Assembly (NCBI GenBank): GCA_004293445.1
Contig: RDYP01000011.1
Location: 25,297-89,296 of the forward strand
Direction of reading: 5' to 3'
DNA: 64,000 nt
DNA from: Verrucomicrobiota bacterium
Lineage (GTDB): Bacteria > Verrucomicrobiota > Verrucomicrobiia > Verrucomicrobiales > Akkermansiaceae
Every line of letters begins with the position of its first letter. Position 1 is the stretch's first letter. The position numbers and the translations under genes were made by a program. Of this stretch, positions 33,860 to 42,253 are shown piece after piece. The notes beneath the pieces are model-generated. The model was not told the DNA's origin and ran no database searches. It saw only the letters and a program-made list of their open reading frames with translations.

Positions 33860-35343
33860 GTGAGGACAGTCTTCCAGGCGGCTGGGTCAAATGCCCTACT
33901 TCTGAAGTGGCAACACTCATACGCGGAGTCAGTTACTCCAAAGAGGATGCCCGAAAGACCGAAGCGCCCGGGTTTCTGCCCATCCTAAGGGCAAACAATA
34001 TCGATGGCGTGATCAACTTCGATGATCTCACGTTCGTTAGGTCAAATTTGATCTCAAGCGATCAACGACTCCGATCTGGTGACATTCTGTTCGCCATGTC
34101 GAGCGGCAGCAGGAATCTCGTCGGAAAGTCGGCGCGCATTACTCGGGATCTGGAAGCCGGATTTGGTGCTTTCTGTGGGGTTCTTCGTCCATCGCCGGAG
34201 ACTTCCAACCAGTTCTTGGCATGGGCGTATCAGACGCGCGAGTTCCGTCACGCCATCAGTGAGGTGGCAAAAGGAAGCAATATCAACAATCTCAAGCGCG
34301 AGCACCTTCTCGACTACGAAGTCCCCCTCCCACCCCTCGCCGAGCAGAAGCGGATTGTGGCGAAGATCGAGGAACTCTTCTCCGAACTCGACGCCGGGGA
34401 GGAGAGTCTGCGGCGGGCGCGGCGGCAACTCGGCGTCTATCGCCAGTCCCTCCTCAAACAAGCCTTCGAGGGCAAGCTCACCGCCCCCTGGCGCGCCCAA
34501 CACCCCGACCTCCTCGAATCCCCCGACCAACTCCTCGCCCGCATCCAAGCCGAACGCCAAGCCCGCTACCAGCAACAGCTCAAGGAGTGGGAGAAGGCGG
34601 TGAAGGAATGGGAAAAAGCAGGTGAGTCTTACCCAAAACCCGCCAAACCTCGCTTCACCGGACAGCTCGAACCTATTTCCCAAAAGGAGCTGCAGGACTT
34701 TGCAGAACTTCCCAGCGGATGGACTTACTTCCGTCTCGGAAATGCCATCGCCTCAATCGATGCGGGCAAGAGCTTCAGCTGCGACGAGCGTCCTCCAAGT
34801 TCCAAAGAAATCGGTGTCGCTAAAGTCAGCGCGGTGACGTGGGGCGAATACGACGAAGGAGAGAGCAAAACGTGCTTGGATTCGTCGAAGGTGAATCCCG
34901 CCTACTTCATTCGCCAAGGCGACTTCTTGCTCAGCAGGGCCAACACGATTGAATTGGTGGGCGCCGTCGTTTTGGTCAAGCGAGCCGAGCGGAAGATCAT
35001 GCTCAGCGACAAGACGCTGCGGATTCACTTTGGCGGAATCGACGAATCATACGTGCTTCAGTATCTCCGGTCCCACGTTGGCCGTCGCGAGATCATGACC
35101 CGTTCGAGTGGCAACCAGATGTCCATGCGCAACATCGGACAGGATCGCATTGCCTCCATTGTTACCCCAGCCTGCTCCCTCCCCGAGCAACAGGAGATCG
35201 TCCGCCTGCTCGACGCTCAATTCGAGGTGATCGAGCAGAACGAGCGGGAGATCGACGCCGCCTTGAAGCGCAGCGAGGCCCTGCGCCAGTCCATCCTGAA
35301 AAAAGCCTTCACCGGCCAACTCGTTCCCCCTGCCTGCCGGTAG
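33856..35343 (+). CDS. hsdS: Type I restriction enzyme specificity subunit, 3' end interrupted
   Basis: A 495-residue subunit that reads the two half-sites of the target. Target-recognition domain 1 spans about residues 5-150, followed by a conserved spacer helix (PPLAEQKRIVAKIEELFSELDAGEESLRRARRQLGVYRQSLLKQAFEGKLTAPWRAQ). Domain 2 starts at LPSGWTYFRLGNAIASI, followed by the second spacer (SLPEQQEIVRLLDAQFEVIEQNEREIDAALKRSEALRQSILKKAFTGQLVPP). The normal family tail is then missing: the frame hits TAG inside an inverted repeat. That tail (EPASALLERIRAG) reappears in the same frame 100 codons later, after a GIY-YIG domain. Loss of the short tail may be tolerated. Confidence 0.92.
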   Translation: MSEDSLPGGWVKCPTSEVATLIRGVSYSKEDARKTEAPGFLPILRANNIDGVINFDDLTFVRSNLISSDQRLRSGDILFAMSSGSRNLVGKSARITRDLEAGFGAFCGVLRPSPETSNQFLAWAYQTREFRHAISEVAKGSNINNLKREHLLDYEVPLPPLAEQKRIVAKIEELFSELDAGEESLRRARRQLGVYRQSLLKQAFEGKLTAPWRAQHPDLLESPDQLLARIQAERQARYQQQLKEWEKAVKEWEKAGESYPKPAKPRFTGQLEPISQKELQDFAELPSGWTYFRLGNAIASIDAGKSFSCDERPPSSKEIGVAKVSAVTWGEYDEGESKTCLDSSKVNPAYFIRQGDFLLSRANTIELVGAVVLVKRAERKIMLSDKTLRIHFGGIDESYVLQYLRSHVGRREIMTRSSGNQMSMRNIGQDRIASIVTPACSLPEQQEIVRLLDAQFEVIEQNEREIDAALKRSEALRQSILKKAFTGQLVPPACR

Positions 35344-35350
35344 GCAGGCA
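35331..35350 (+). repeat. Perfect 8-bp-arm palindrome at the hsdS/GIY-YIG junction
   Basis: TGCCTGCC and GGCAGGCA flank a 4-base GGTA loop, giving a 20-base hairpin. It lies exactly where hsdS loses its family sequence and it supplies the TAG stop (codons CGG TAG GCA). From memory, similar TGCCTGCCGG...GGCAGGCA palindromes recur in many environmental bacterial genomes; that cannot be checked here. Confidence 0.9.
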
Positions 35351-35730
35351 AGACCCCGGAAGAGTTTCCGCAGCCGCGCCCCGGCAAGTGGTGGGTTTAT
35401 GTCCTGAAGTGCAGTGACGGTTCATTCTACAAGGGCTTCACGGAGAATCTTCCTGAGCGTTGGCAGCGTCATCTCTCAGGGACCGCTGCAAAGTGGACGA
35501 AGCTGCATCCGCCGATCGAACTTCTTTATTGGGAAGAACACTGGTCGGAAGCAAGTGCAGTCGAAAGAGAGCGCTACCTGAAATCCGGCTCGGGGCGTGA
35601 GTGGTTCCAACGCGAAATCGTCGAAAATTCTCACGAATACGAACCCGCCTCCGCCCTGCTGGAACGGATCCGGGCTGGGAGATCGGCAACTCCATCAAAA
35701 ACAAGCCGCCGCACCAAAGCCGGGAAATGA
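35344..35730 (+). pseudogene. GIY-YIG nuclease domain fused to the displaced hsdS tail, no start codon
   Basis: Directly after the hsdS TAG, in the same frame, 128 codons stay open to a TGA. Residues about 17-88 are a GIY-YIG nuclease of the small UPF0213-like type. The catalytic elements are kept: VYVLKCSDGSFYKGFTENLPERWQRH (Tyr, Tyr-x-Gly, Arg) and AVERERYLKSGSGREWF (Glu). The last 34 codons (HEYEPASALLERIRAGRSATPS...) are the HsdS C-terminal tail. The frame has no ATG, GTG or TTG, so it can be made only by readthrough of the TAG, re-initiation at a rare codon, or not at all. Intact catalytic residues argue for recent insertion or continued use. Confidence 0.8.
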
Positions 35731-35807
35731 CCACGGAATGAAAGAGAATGAGTAATTCCAGAAAAAACACCATCATCCCATCCGTGCCATCCGTGGTTTA
35801 AACATCC

Positions 35808-36569
35808 ATGATCCACCCCGTCGAAATCATCGCCATCCACGACCGCACGGCGGAAGGCAACGGCGTGAGCCGCCCGTTCCGCTGCGAGGGTGAGGATGCT
35901 TGCGATTACTTCGTGAAGCTCAAGAACGCGGGTTACGAGTGCCTGGTGAAGGAGTGGGTGGCGGGCCGACTGGCTCAGGAAATGGGCCTTCCCGTGGCCG
36001 ACGTAAGACAGGTGCGGATCCCGCCGGAGCTGATCGCCGGGAATGCGGAGTATGAAACCGACCTGGGCCATGGCATCGCCTTCGGGTCGCTGAAGGTGGA
36101 GGCGGCGGAACGATTGTCGCTGGAGTTCATCCGCCGTGATGAGGGCGGTCTTCTATCGCGCATCCTGCTTTTCGACTGGTGGGTGCGCAATGCCGACCGC
36201 GCGCTTACCGAGATCGGTGGAAATCCGAACCTCCTGTGGGAGATTTCCGCGCGGCGCGTGGTCATGATCGACCACGACAATGCGTTCGATCCCTCGTTCT
36301 CTTCCGTTGCCTTCGGGGACTTCCATGCCTTGCGCGCCCACCGTGGCTGCTGGGAACCGTCCCGCCGTGTGGAACTGGAAGCCTGGCTTGCCGGCGGGCT
36401 TTCCCGTTTGGACGCGATTTGGGCCGAACTCCCTGAAGAATGGCTGGTGGATTCGCACGGCGACTCCCGCTGCAGGCTCGACAAGACCGGCTTGAATGCC
36501 GTGCTATCCTCCTTCCAGAGCAATCCCGACTTCTGGGAAGGGCTTCTGAACCCCACCTCACCGCCATGA
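35808..36569 (+). CDS. HipA-like kinase family protein (HipA_2 type)
   Basis: A 253-residue protein with a HipA-like serine/threonine kinase fold of the short, stand-alone type. Visible elements are the nucleotide-binding Lys in DYFVKLKNAGYECLVKEWVAGRLAQEMGLPV, the catalytic-loop region LSRILLFDWWVRNADRALTEIGGNPNLLW (Asp and Asn), and the metal-binding VVMIDHDNAFDP. Its stop overlaps the start of a DUF3037 gene (ATGA), a pairing I recognise from many bacterial islands. A toxin-antitoxin or phage-defence function is likely but unproven. The 77 bases upstream contain a doubled CATCCGTG sequence. Confidence 0.75.
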   Translation: MIHPVEIIAIHDRTAEGNGVSRPFRCEGEDACDYFVKLKNAGYECLVKEWVAGRLAQEMGLPVADVRQVRIPPELIAGNAEYETDLGHGIAFGSLKVEAAERLSLEFIRRDEGGLLSRILLFDWWVRNADRALTEIGGNPNLLWEISARRVVMIDHDNAFDPSFSSVAFGDFHALRAHRGCWEPSRRVELEAWLAGGLSRLDAIWAELPEEWLVDSHGDSRCRLDKTGLNAVLSSFQSNPDFWEGLLNPTSPP

Positions 36570-37447
36570 AACGCACCTACGACTTTGCGACGATCGGCTT
36601 CCGCCCGCATACGGAGACGGAGGAGTTCGTGACGATTGGCGTGGTGGCGCTCGATGTGCAGGCCCGCCATTTCGGGTTCACCTTGCTGGATGCCCGGCGC
36701 ACGGGCCGGGTGCATCCCATGTTCCCGACGGCCAAGGCGCTTTACAGGGAAGCCCGCAAGCTGGTGGAAGCGGAGCTAACCGCCATCCAAAAAGCGGTGA
36801 ACGGCGACGGCGCGGGCGCGGATGTGCCGGTTTTCCCTGCCATGCGCGACGACAAGGGCGGGCTTTTCGCCGCCATTACCACCCCTCGCGAAGGAGTGAT
36901 CTGTTACCCGGTGAAGGGCCGCCGCATGGCTGAAAGCATGGATGAGGTTCTGGAAACCCTGCGTCTCCGCTTCATCGACCGCCACCTGCTGCCACCCGCA
37001 CAGGCTGCGGAACAGGAAATGACCAAGCATCTCGCCAAAGTCCTGCGGCAAGCCCGCTTGATTCCAGCCTACAAACGCAATGTTACTCTGGGCACCGAGG
37101 AATTCATGGTTCCCTTCGCCTTCGCCCACATGACCGGCGATCACCGCGCCGACCGCGCCTTGCGCCCGCTGAATTTCGACCTCGCCACGCCCACTGAGAT
37201 CTACAACCACGGCGATGAGTGGATCAACCGACTCAAGCGTCTGGAGCGGCAAGGTTATCGCCCGGATCGCATCCTTTTCGCACTTCGCGCACCCGCAGAC
37301 GGTGAAACCCTGCGCCTCAAAGCGTTTCAGGAAATCCGTGGCGAATTGACAGGTCAAGGCTACGAGGCTCCGGCCGAGGACGAGGTGGGACGCATTGTTG
37401 ATTTCGCGCGAATCGACGAACCGGCGGATCTCAAACTGGCGCAGTAG
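36566..37447 (+). CDS. DUF3037 domain protein, partner of HipA-like kinase
   Basis: A 293-residue soluble protein of the DUF3037 family. The typical opening YDFATIGFRPHTETEEFVTIGVVALDVQARHFGFTLLDARRTGRVHPMFPTAKALYREARKLVEAE is clear. The middle part contains a run of charged helices. The frame extends back to 36440 inside the kinase gene, but ATG 36566 overlaps the kinase stop and matches the family start. The family has no established biochemical role; its constant pairing with HipA-like kinases suggests it is their antitoxin or cofactor. Confidence 0.78.
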   Translation: MKRTYDFATIGFRPHTETEEFVTIGVVALDVQARHFGFTLLDARRTGRVHPMFPTAKALYREARKLVEAELTAIQKAVNGDGAGADVPVFPAMRDDKGGLFAAITTPREGVICYPVKGRRMAESMDEVLETLRLRFIDRHLLPPAQAAEQEMTKHLAKVLRQARLIPAYKRNVTLGTEEFMVPFAFAHMTGDHRADRALRPLNFDLATPTEIYNHGDEWINRLKRLERQGYRPDRILFALRAPADGETLRLKAFQEIRGELTGQGYEAPAEDEVGRIVDFARIDEPADLKLAQ

Positions 37448-37450
37448 TAC

Positions 37451-37687
37451 GTGAAAGCGATTTCTAATCCCGAGGATCATGCACAAGCGTTGGAACGCTT
37501 GGAAGAACTGATGATCGCGGATCCCACCATCGGGTCCGGCGACGATCAGGAGTTGGAAGAGCTGGCGCTGAAGATCGAAAGTTATGAAAGGGAGCACATC
37601 AGAATCCCCAAGCCCACCGCTGAGGAAATGCGCCTCTTTCGGAGCGAACAAGCCCCACACCAAAAACACTCCTCTGAGCCTACCTGA
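37451..37687 (+). CDS. HigA-like antitoxin N-terminal fragment lacking the HTH
   Basis: A 78-residue protein starting at GTG, 3 bases after the DUF3037 gene. The sequence ISNPEDHAQALERLEELMIADPTIGSGDDQELEELALKIESYEREHIRIPKPTAEEMRLFRSEQ matches the N-terminal helical dimerisation part of HigA/YgjM-type antitoxins. In those, a helix-turn-helix of about 55 residues should follow; here the protein ends instead with a short polar tail. No HigB toxin is adjacent. It may be a decayed antitoxin or a shortened one serving the HipA-like/DUF3037 pair. Confidence 0.6.
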   Translation: MKAISNPEDHAQALERLEELMIADPTIGSGDDQELEELALKIESYEREHIRIPKPTAEEMRLFRSEQAPHQKHSSEPT

Positions 37688-37689
37688 AT

Positions 37690-37717
37690 AGCCGACGCGG
37701 AGCGTTGGCGTTCGGCT
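37690..37717 (+). repeat. Imperfect hairpin before hsdM
   Basis: AGCCGA and TCGGCT pair at the outside, and CGC/GCG continue the stem after a one-base bulge, leaving a loop of about nine bases. It lies just after the HigA-fragment stop and about 55 bases before hsdM. It could be a REP-like sequence or a weak terminator; there is no T-run. Confidence 0.4.
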
Positions 37718-37771
37718 CATCGGAGTGTGCCCGATCCAAACCTCTCATTCCCTTCCCGTCAATCTTCCCGC

Positions 37772-39265
37772 ATGACCACCGACACCATCATCTCCAAAGT
37801 CTGGAGCTTCTGCACCACCCTGCGCGACGACGGCGTGGGCTACGGGGACTACCTGGAGCAGCTCACCTACCTGATCTTCCTCAAGATGGCCGATGAATAC
37901 GGTCGCCCGCCCTACAACCGGGACGTCGGCGTGCCGGAGCAATACAACTGGGCCGCGCTGAAGAAACTCAAGGGCGCGGAGCTGGAGGGCCACTACATCG
38001 AAACCTTGCGTGAACTCGGCGCCGAGAAGGGCATGCTCGGGCAGATCTTCACCAAGGCCCAGAACAAGATCCAGGACCCCGCCAAGCTCGCCCGGCTCAT
38101 TGCCATGGTGGATGAAACCCAGTGGACCACGCTCGACGCCGACGTGAAGGGCGACATCTACGAGGGCATCCTGGAACGCAACGCCGAGGACACCAAATCC
38201 GGCGCTGGCCAGTATTTCACGCCGCGTGCGCTGATCGCCGCGATGGTCGAATGCGTCGCGCCCGAGCCGGGCAAGACCATCGCCGACCCCGCCTGCGGCA
38301 CCGGCGGTTTCTTCCTCTCCGCCTACGACTATCTGGTGAAGCATCACCCGCTCGACCGGGGTCAGAAGACCTTTCTCAAGAGCAAGACCTTCCACGGCAA
38401 CGAGATCGTCCCCGGCACCCGCCGTCTGTGCCTGATGAATCTTTTCCTCCACAACATCGGCGAGATCGACGGCGAAAGCCTGATTTCCCCAACCGATGCC
38501 TTGGTGATGCAGCCGTTCCAGACCGTGGACTACGTGTTGGCCAATCCGCCCTTCGGCAAGAAGAGCAGCATGACTTTTACCAACGAGGAGGGCGAGCAGG
38601 AGAAGGACGAACTGACCTACAACCGCCAGGACTTCTGGGCCACCACCTCGAACAAGCAGCTCAACTTCCTCCAGCACATCCGCTCCATGCTCAAGACCAC
38701 CGGCCGCGCCGCCGTGGTGCTGCCGGACAACGTCCTCTTCGAAGGAGGAGCGGGGGAAACCGTCCGCCGCAAGCTGATGGAAACCACCGAGCTGCACACC
38801 ATCCTGCGCCTGCCCACCGGCATCTTCTACGCGCAGGGCGTGAAGGCGAACGTGCTGTTCTTCGACAACCGCGCCGCCGGCAAGGACGTGGCGACCAAGG
38901 AGGTTTGGTATTACGACTACCGCACCAACATCCACCACACCCTCAAGCGCAACCCTCTGCGACTGGAAAACCTTCGGGAGTTCATCGACCGCTACCACCC
39001 TGCCAACCGCCACAAGCGCGAGGAAACCTGGCATTTGGAAAAGAACCCGGACGGGCGCTGGCGCCGCTACACCTACGCCGAACTCGCCGCCCGCGACAAG
39101 GCCAGCCTCGATCTCTTCTGGCTCAAGGACGACTCCCTGACCGACCTCGACAAGCTGCCGGAACCGGCGGATCTAGCGGAGGAGATTATCGAGAATATCG
39201 AGGCTGGCTTGCTCAGCTTCCGCAATGTGGCGGTAGCTTTGCAGCCGGCGGATGTGAGCTGCTGA
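37772..39265 (+). CDS. hsdM: Type I restriction enzyme M subunit (N6-adenine methyltransferase)
   Basis: A 497-residue methyltransferase subunit. An N-terminal helical HsdM_N domain (residues 1-135) precedes the catalytic domain, with the SAM-binding motif DPACGTGGF (172-180) and the catalytic NPPF (258-261). The YFTPRALI block (148-155) is typical of type I M subunits. An open frame reaches back to 37727, but ATG 37772 gives the family start MTTDTIISKVWSFCTTLRDDG. It is separated from hsdR/hsdS by the kinase/DUF3037/HigA-fragment cluster, an unusual order for a type I operon. Confidence 0.95.
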   Translation: MTTDTIISKVWSFCTTLRDDGVGYGDYLEQLTYLIFLKMADEYGRPPYNRDVGVPEQYNWAALKKLKGAELEGHYIETLRELGAEKGMLGQIFTKAQNKIQDPAKLARLIAMVDETQWTTLDADVKGDIYEGILERNAEDTKSGAGQYFTPRALIAAMVECVAPEPGKTIADPACGTGGFFLSAYDYLVKHHPLDRGQKTFLKSKTFHGNEIVPGTRRLCLMNLFLHNIGEIDGESLISPTDALVMQPFQTVDYVLANPPFGKKSSMTFTNEEGEQEKDELTYNRQDFWATTSNKQLNFLQHIRSMLKTTGRAAVVLPDNVLFEGGAGETVRRKLMETTELHTILRLPTGIFYAQGVKANVLFFDNRAAGKDVATKEVWYYDYRTNIHHTLKRNPLRLENLREFIDRYHPANRHKREETWHLEKNPDGRWRRYTYAELAARDKASLDLFWLKDDSLTDLDKLPEPADLAEEIIENIEAGLLSFRNVAVALQPADVSC

Positions 39266-39424
39266 TTTGGAATGGCAGTCGATTTCCACCCGCGTAGGCT
39301 GGATTTGAGGGGGGATTCTCTCGAAAGTCCGCTTCGGGGCCGCAGCGTAGTCGTTTCAGCGGTCCGTCTTGCTTTGTTTTCGACTCTGTCACGAACTCTC
39401 CACCACCTTTCGCGCTCGTATCTC

Positions 39425-42223
39425 ATGATTCCGTTCCGCTCGCTTCTCTTCTTCGTCTGCGCCAGTGCCTTTGCGGGCTTTGTCGCTCGTGCTGAATCTC
39501 CCTCGAACCATGCTTGGAAAGCTCGATGGATTGGCTCTGCCGAGCTGCCTGCGATCGATCTGAGCGGCGCGAGCTGGATTTGGAGCGACGAGGCGGGCGT
39601 CGATCCCACGCGGAACGCAGCGCCAGGAGACCGATTCTTCCGCAAGGAGCTCGAAGTTCACCTCACGGCGCGTGTCGTGTCGGCGGTCGCGATATTTGCG
39701 GCGGACAATCATTTTCAACTCGTCGTCAACGGCCGCGAAATCGGTGGCGGCGATTCCTGGCAGCATCCGGTCAGCTTTGACATCGCAGCCGCGCTGGCGC
39801 CGGGGCGAAACCGCATCGCGGTCCGCGGCAACAATGACGCGGATTCCGGCCCGATCAACGCGGCCGGTCTGATCGGCAAGATCCGCATCAGTTATGAGGG
39901 CGGCAAGGTGGAGGAGATCGTGACCGATGCCAGCTGGCAGGTCGCTAGCGCGGCCGATGCATCGGCTTCGAAGCCGGCTCGTGTGGTCGGTCCGCTTGGC
40001 ACCGCTCCGTGGACCGCTGCGGCCAGTGCCGCGAATTCCGCGCAGGCGAATCTGTGGCACTGCTATCGCAAGTCTTTCCGTCTCACTTCCAAGCCCGCCC
40101 GCGCGACGGCGAGGATCGCGGTCGATTCGAAATACTGGCTCTGGGTGAATGGCAAACTGGTGGTCCGCGAGGGCGGCGTGAAGCGCGGACCCAATCCGCA
40201 GGACACCTACTATGACGTCGTTGATCTCTCGTCTCACCTCGTCACTGGCGAGAACCAGATTGCCGTGCTCGCTTGGTACTTCGGCAAAGACGGATTTTCC
40301 CACAAAAGCAGCGGGAAGGCTGCTTTCCTGTTCGAGCTCGATGCCGGGGGTACTTCGGTCCTGTCCGATCCTTCTTGGAAAATTCTGCGCCATCCGGCTT
40401 TCGGCCAATCTGCGCAGATTCCGAATTTCCGCCTCGCCGAGAGCTCCGTGCTCTTCGATGCGCGGCTCGATCCGGTCGCTTGGACGGATGCTGCCTTCGA
40501 TGATTCCGCCTGGCCTTCGGCGGCCGATTTTGGAGCGCCGCCGAGCGCGCCGTGGAATCGGCTCTGGGAGCGCTCCATCCCACAGTGGAAGGATTTCGGG
40601 CTGAAGGATTACGAAAATGCGAAAGAGTTCCCTCGCGAGGGTGGGGGAGACCCGATCGTCGCGAAGCTTCCCCACAATGCGCAGCTCACTCCTTGGCTGA
40701 AGGTTTCCGCGCCGGCGGGCCTTTTGATCAAGATGGGCAGCACCAACTCGTTGAGCGAGGTCAATGCCGAGTATCTCACCAAAGAGGGCGTCCAAGAGTT
40801 CGAGACACCGGCCTGGATGAGTGGCGAAGGCGTGGTCTATCAGATCCCTGCCGGGGTTGAAATCCTTGGATTGAAGTATCGCGAGAGCGGTTTCAATACC
40901 GAGTTCACCGGCACCTTCTCCTGTGACGATGAGTTCCTCAACAAGCTCTGGCAGAAGTGTGAGCGCACGCTCTACATCAACATGCGGGACACCTTTTTCG
41001 ACTGCCCGGACCGCGAGCGTGCTGCGTGGTGGGGGGACATCGTGATCCAGCTCGGCCAGGTCTTCCACACCTTCGACACCCGCTCTCATTCGCTGATCCG
41101 CAAGTGCATGTACAACCTCGCGAACTGGCAGCGGCCGAGCAAAACCTTCTTCTCGCCGATCCCGGCCGGGAATTGGGACAAGGAGCTTCCGCAGCAGATG
41201 CTTGCCAGCATCGGGCAGTATGGCTTCTGGACCTACTACCTGAACACCGGGGATGAGCAGGCGGTTCGCGATCTCTATCCGCATGTGAAGGATTACCTCT
41301 CGATCTGGCAGACCGATGGCGACGGCTTGATCGTTCATCGCTCCGGTGAGAACGGCTGGGACTGGGCGGACTGGGGGAACAACGTGGACATCCGAGTGCT
41401 GGATCAGGCCTGGTTTTGCCTCGCGCTCGAGGGTGCGGCAAAGATGGCGGATCTCGTCGGCCAGTCGTCCGAGGCCACTGCTTTCCGTAAGCAACGCGAG
41501 GCGCTGATTGCTGCGGTGAATGCGAAGTTCTGGAACGGCAGTGCTTATCGCGATCCCGGCTACCAGGGTGCTACCGACGATCGTGCGAGCGGCATGGCCG
41601 TGGTCGCAGGCATTGCCAGTCCCGAGAAATTCCCTGCCATTCGGCAAGTGCTGGCCAAGGAATTTCACGCCAGCCCCTACATCGAACGATACATCCTCGA
41701 GGCTCTTTTCCAGATGGGCGACTCCGCTGCGGCGCTGACCCGAATGAAGTCGCGCTATCGGGAGATGGTGGAGAGCGAAACCAGCACGCTGTGGGAGCTC
41801 TTCACCCGTGATGGCACCCTCAATCACGCGTGGACCGGCGGCCCGCTGACTTTGATCGCGCAGCGGGTCATCGGCGTCTCGCCGACCTCGGCCGCCTTCG
41901 CGACCTATCAGGTGAAGCCTCAGCTTGCGGGGATCAAGCGGATCCGGACCGGCTTTGACACGGTGAAGGGCAGGGTGGAGGTGGGCATCCTTCGCGACGA
42001 ACGCAGCTTCCGCCTCAAGCTCGAATCGCCGAAAGACTCGGCCGCCACCGTTTGCATCCCGCTCGCTGAGTTCGGCCTCAAGGCCGTCCGTGTCGGCGGT
42101 CGCCCGCTGTGGCTGAACGGCAAGGCGAATGGCCGCGTCCCGGGCATCGAGCCCCTCGGCGACAGCGATGGCTACGTCCGCTTCCGCGTGGCCCCCGGCA
42201 GTTGGGACTTTGAGGCGCGCTGA
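39425..42223 (+). CDS. Secreted alpha-L-rhamnosidase-like enzyme (GH78)
   Basis: A 932-residue exported glycosidase releasing L-rhamnose from plant or algal polysaccharides or glycosides. A signal peptide (MIPFRSLLFFVCASAFAGFVARAE) is followed by two beta-sandwich carbohydrate-binding-like domains with the repeated FQLVVNGREIGGG / KYWLWVNGKLVV strands. The (alpha/alpha)6 barrel has DTFFDCPDRERAAWWGD, GENGWDWADWG and TLWELFTRDGTLNHAWTGGP, all GH78 hallmarks. The frame is open upstream to 39272, but ATG 39425 is chosen for its signal peptide. It is followed by a two-component system that may control it. Confidence 0.85.
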   Translation: MIPFRSLLFFVCASAFAGFVARAESPSNHAWKARWIGSAELPAIDLSGASWIWSDEAGVDPTRNAAPGDRFFRKELEVHLTARVVSAVAIFAADNHFQLVVNGREIGGGDSWQHPVSFDIAAALAPGRNRIAVRGNNDADSGPINAAGLIGKIRISYEGGKVEEIVTDASWQVASAADASASKPARVVGPLGTAPWTAAASAANSAQANLWHCYRKSFRLTSKPARATARIAVDSKYWLWVNGKLVVREGGVKRGPNPQDTYYDVVDLSSHLVTGENQIAVLAWYFGKDGFSHKSSGKAAFLFELDAGGTSVLSDPSWKILRHPAFGQSAQIPNFRLAESSVLFDARLDPVAWTDAAFDDSAWPSAADFGAPPSAPWNRLWERSIPQWKDFGLKDYENAKEFPREGGGDPIVAKLPHNAQLTPWLKVSAPAGLLIKMGSTNSLSEVNAEYLTKEGVQEFETPAWMSGEGVVYQIPAGVEILGLKYRESGFNTEFTGTFSCDDEFLNKLWQKCERTLYINMRDTFFDCPDRERAAWWGDIVIQLGQVFHTFDTRSHSLIRKCMYNLANWQRPSKTFFSPIPAGNWDKELPQQMLASIGQYGFWTYYLNTGDEQAVRDLYPHVKDYLSIWQTDGDGLIVHRSGENGWDWADWGNNVDIRVLDQAWFCLALEGAAKMADLVGQSSEATAFRKQREALIAAVNAKFWNGSAYRDPGYQGATDDRASGMAVVAGIASPEKFPAIRQVLAKEFHASPYIERYILEALFQMGDSAAALTRMKSRYREMVESETSTLWELFTRDGTLNHAWTGGPLTLIAQRVIGVSPTSAAFATYQVKPQLAGIKRIRTGFDTVKGRVEVGILRDERSFRLKLESPKDSAATVCIPLAEFGLKAVRVGGRPLWLNGKANGRVPGIEPLGDSDGYVRFRVAPGSWDFEAR

Positions 42224-42253
42224 ATCTTTGCGACAGCATCCGCGAACCACGCC

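Noticed and set aside
39266..39424. Extended coding region upstream of the GH78 signal peptide
   Set aside because: The frame is open back to 39272, but those residues look like a non-coding translation. The signal peptide at ATG 39425 defines the start.
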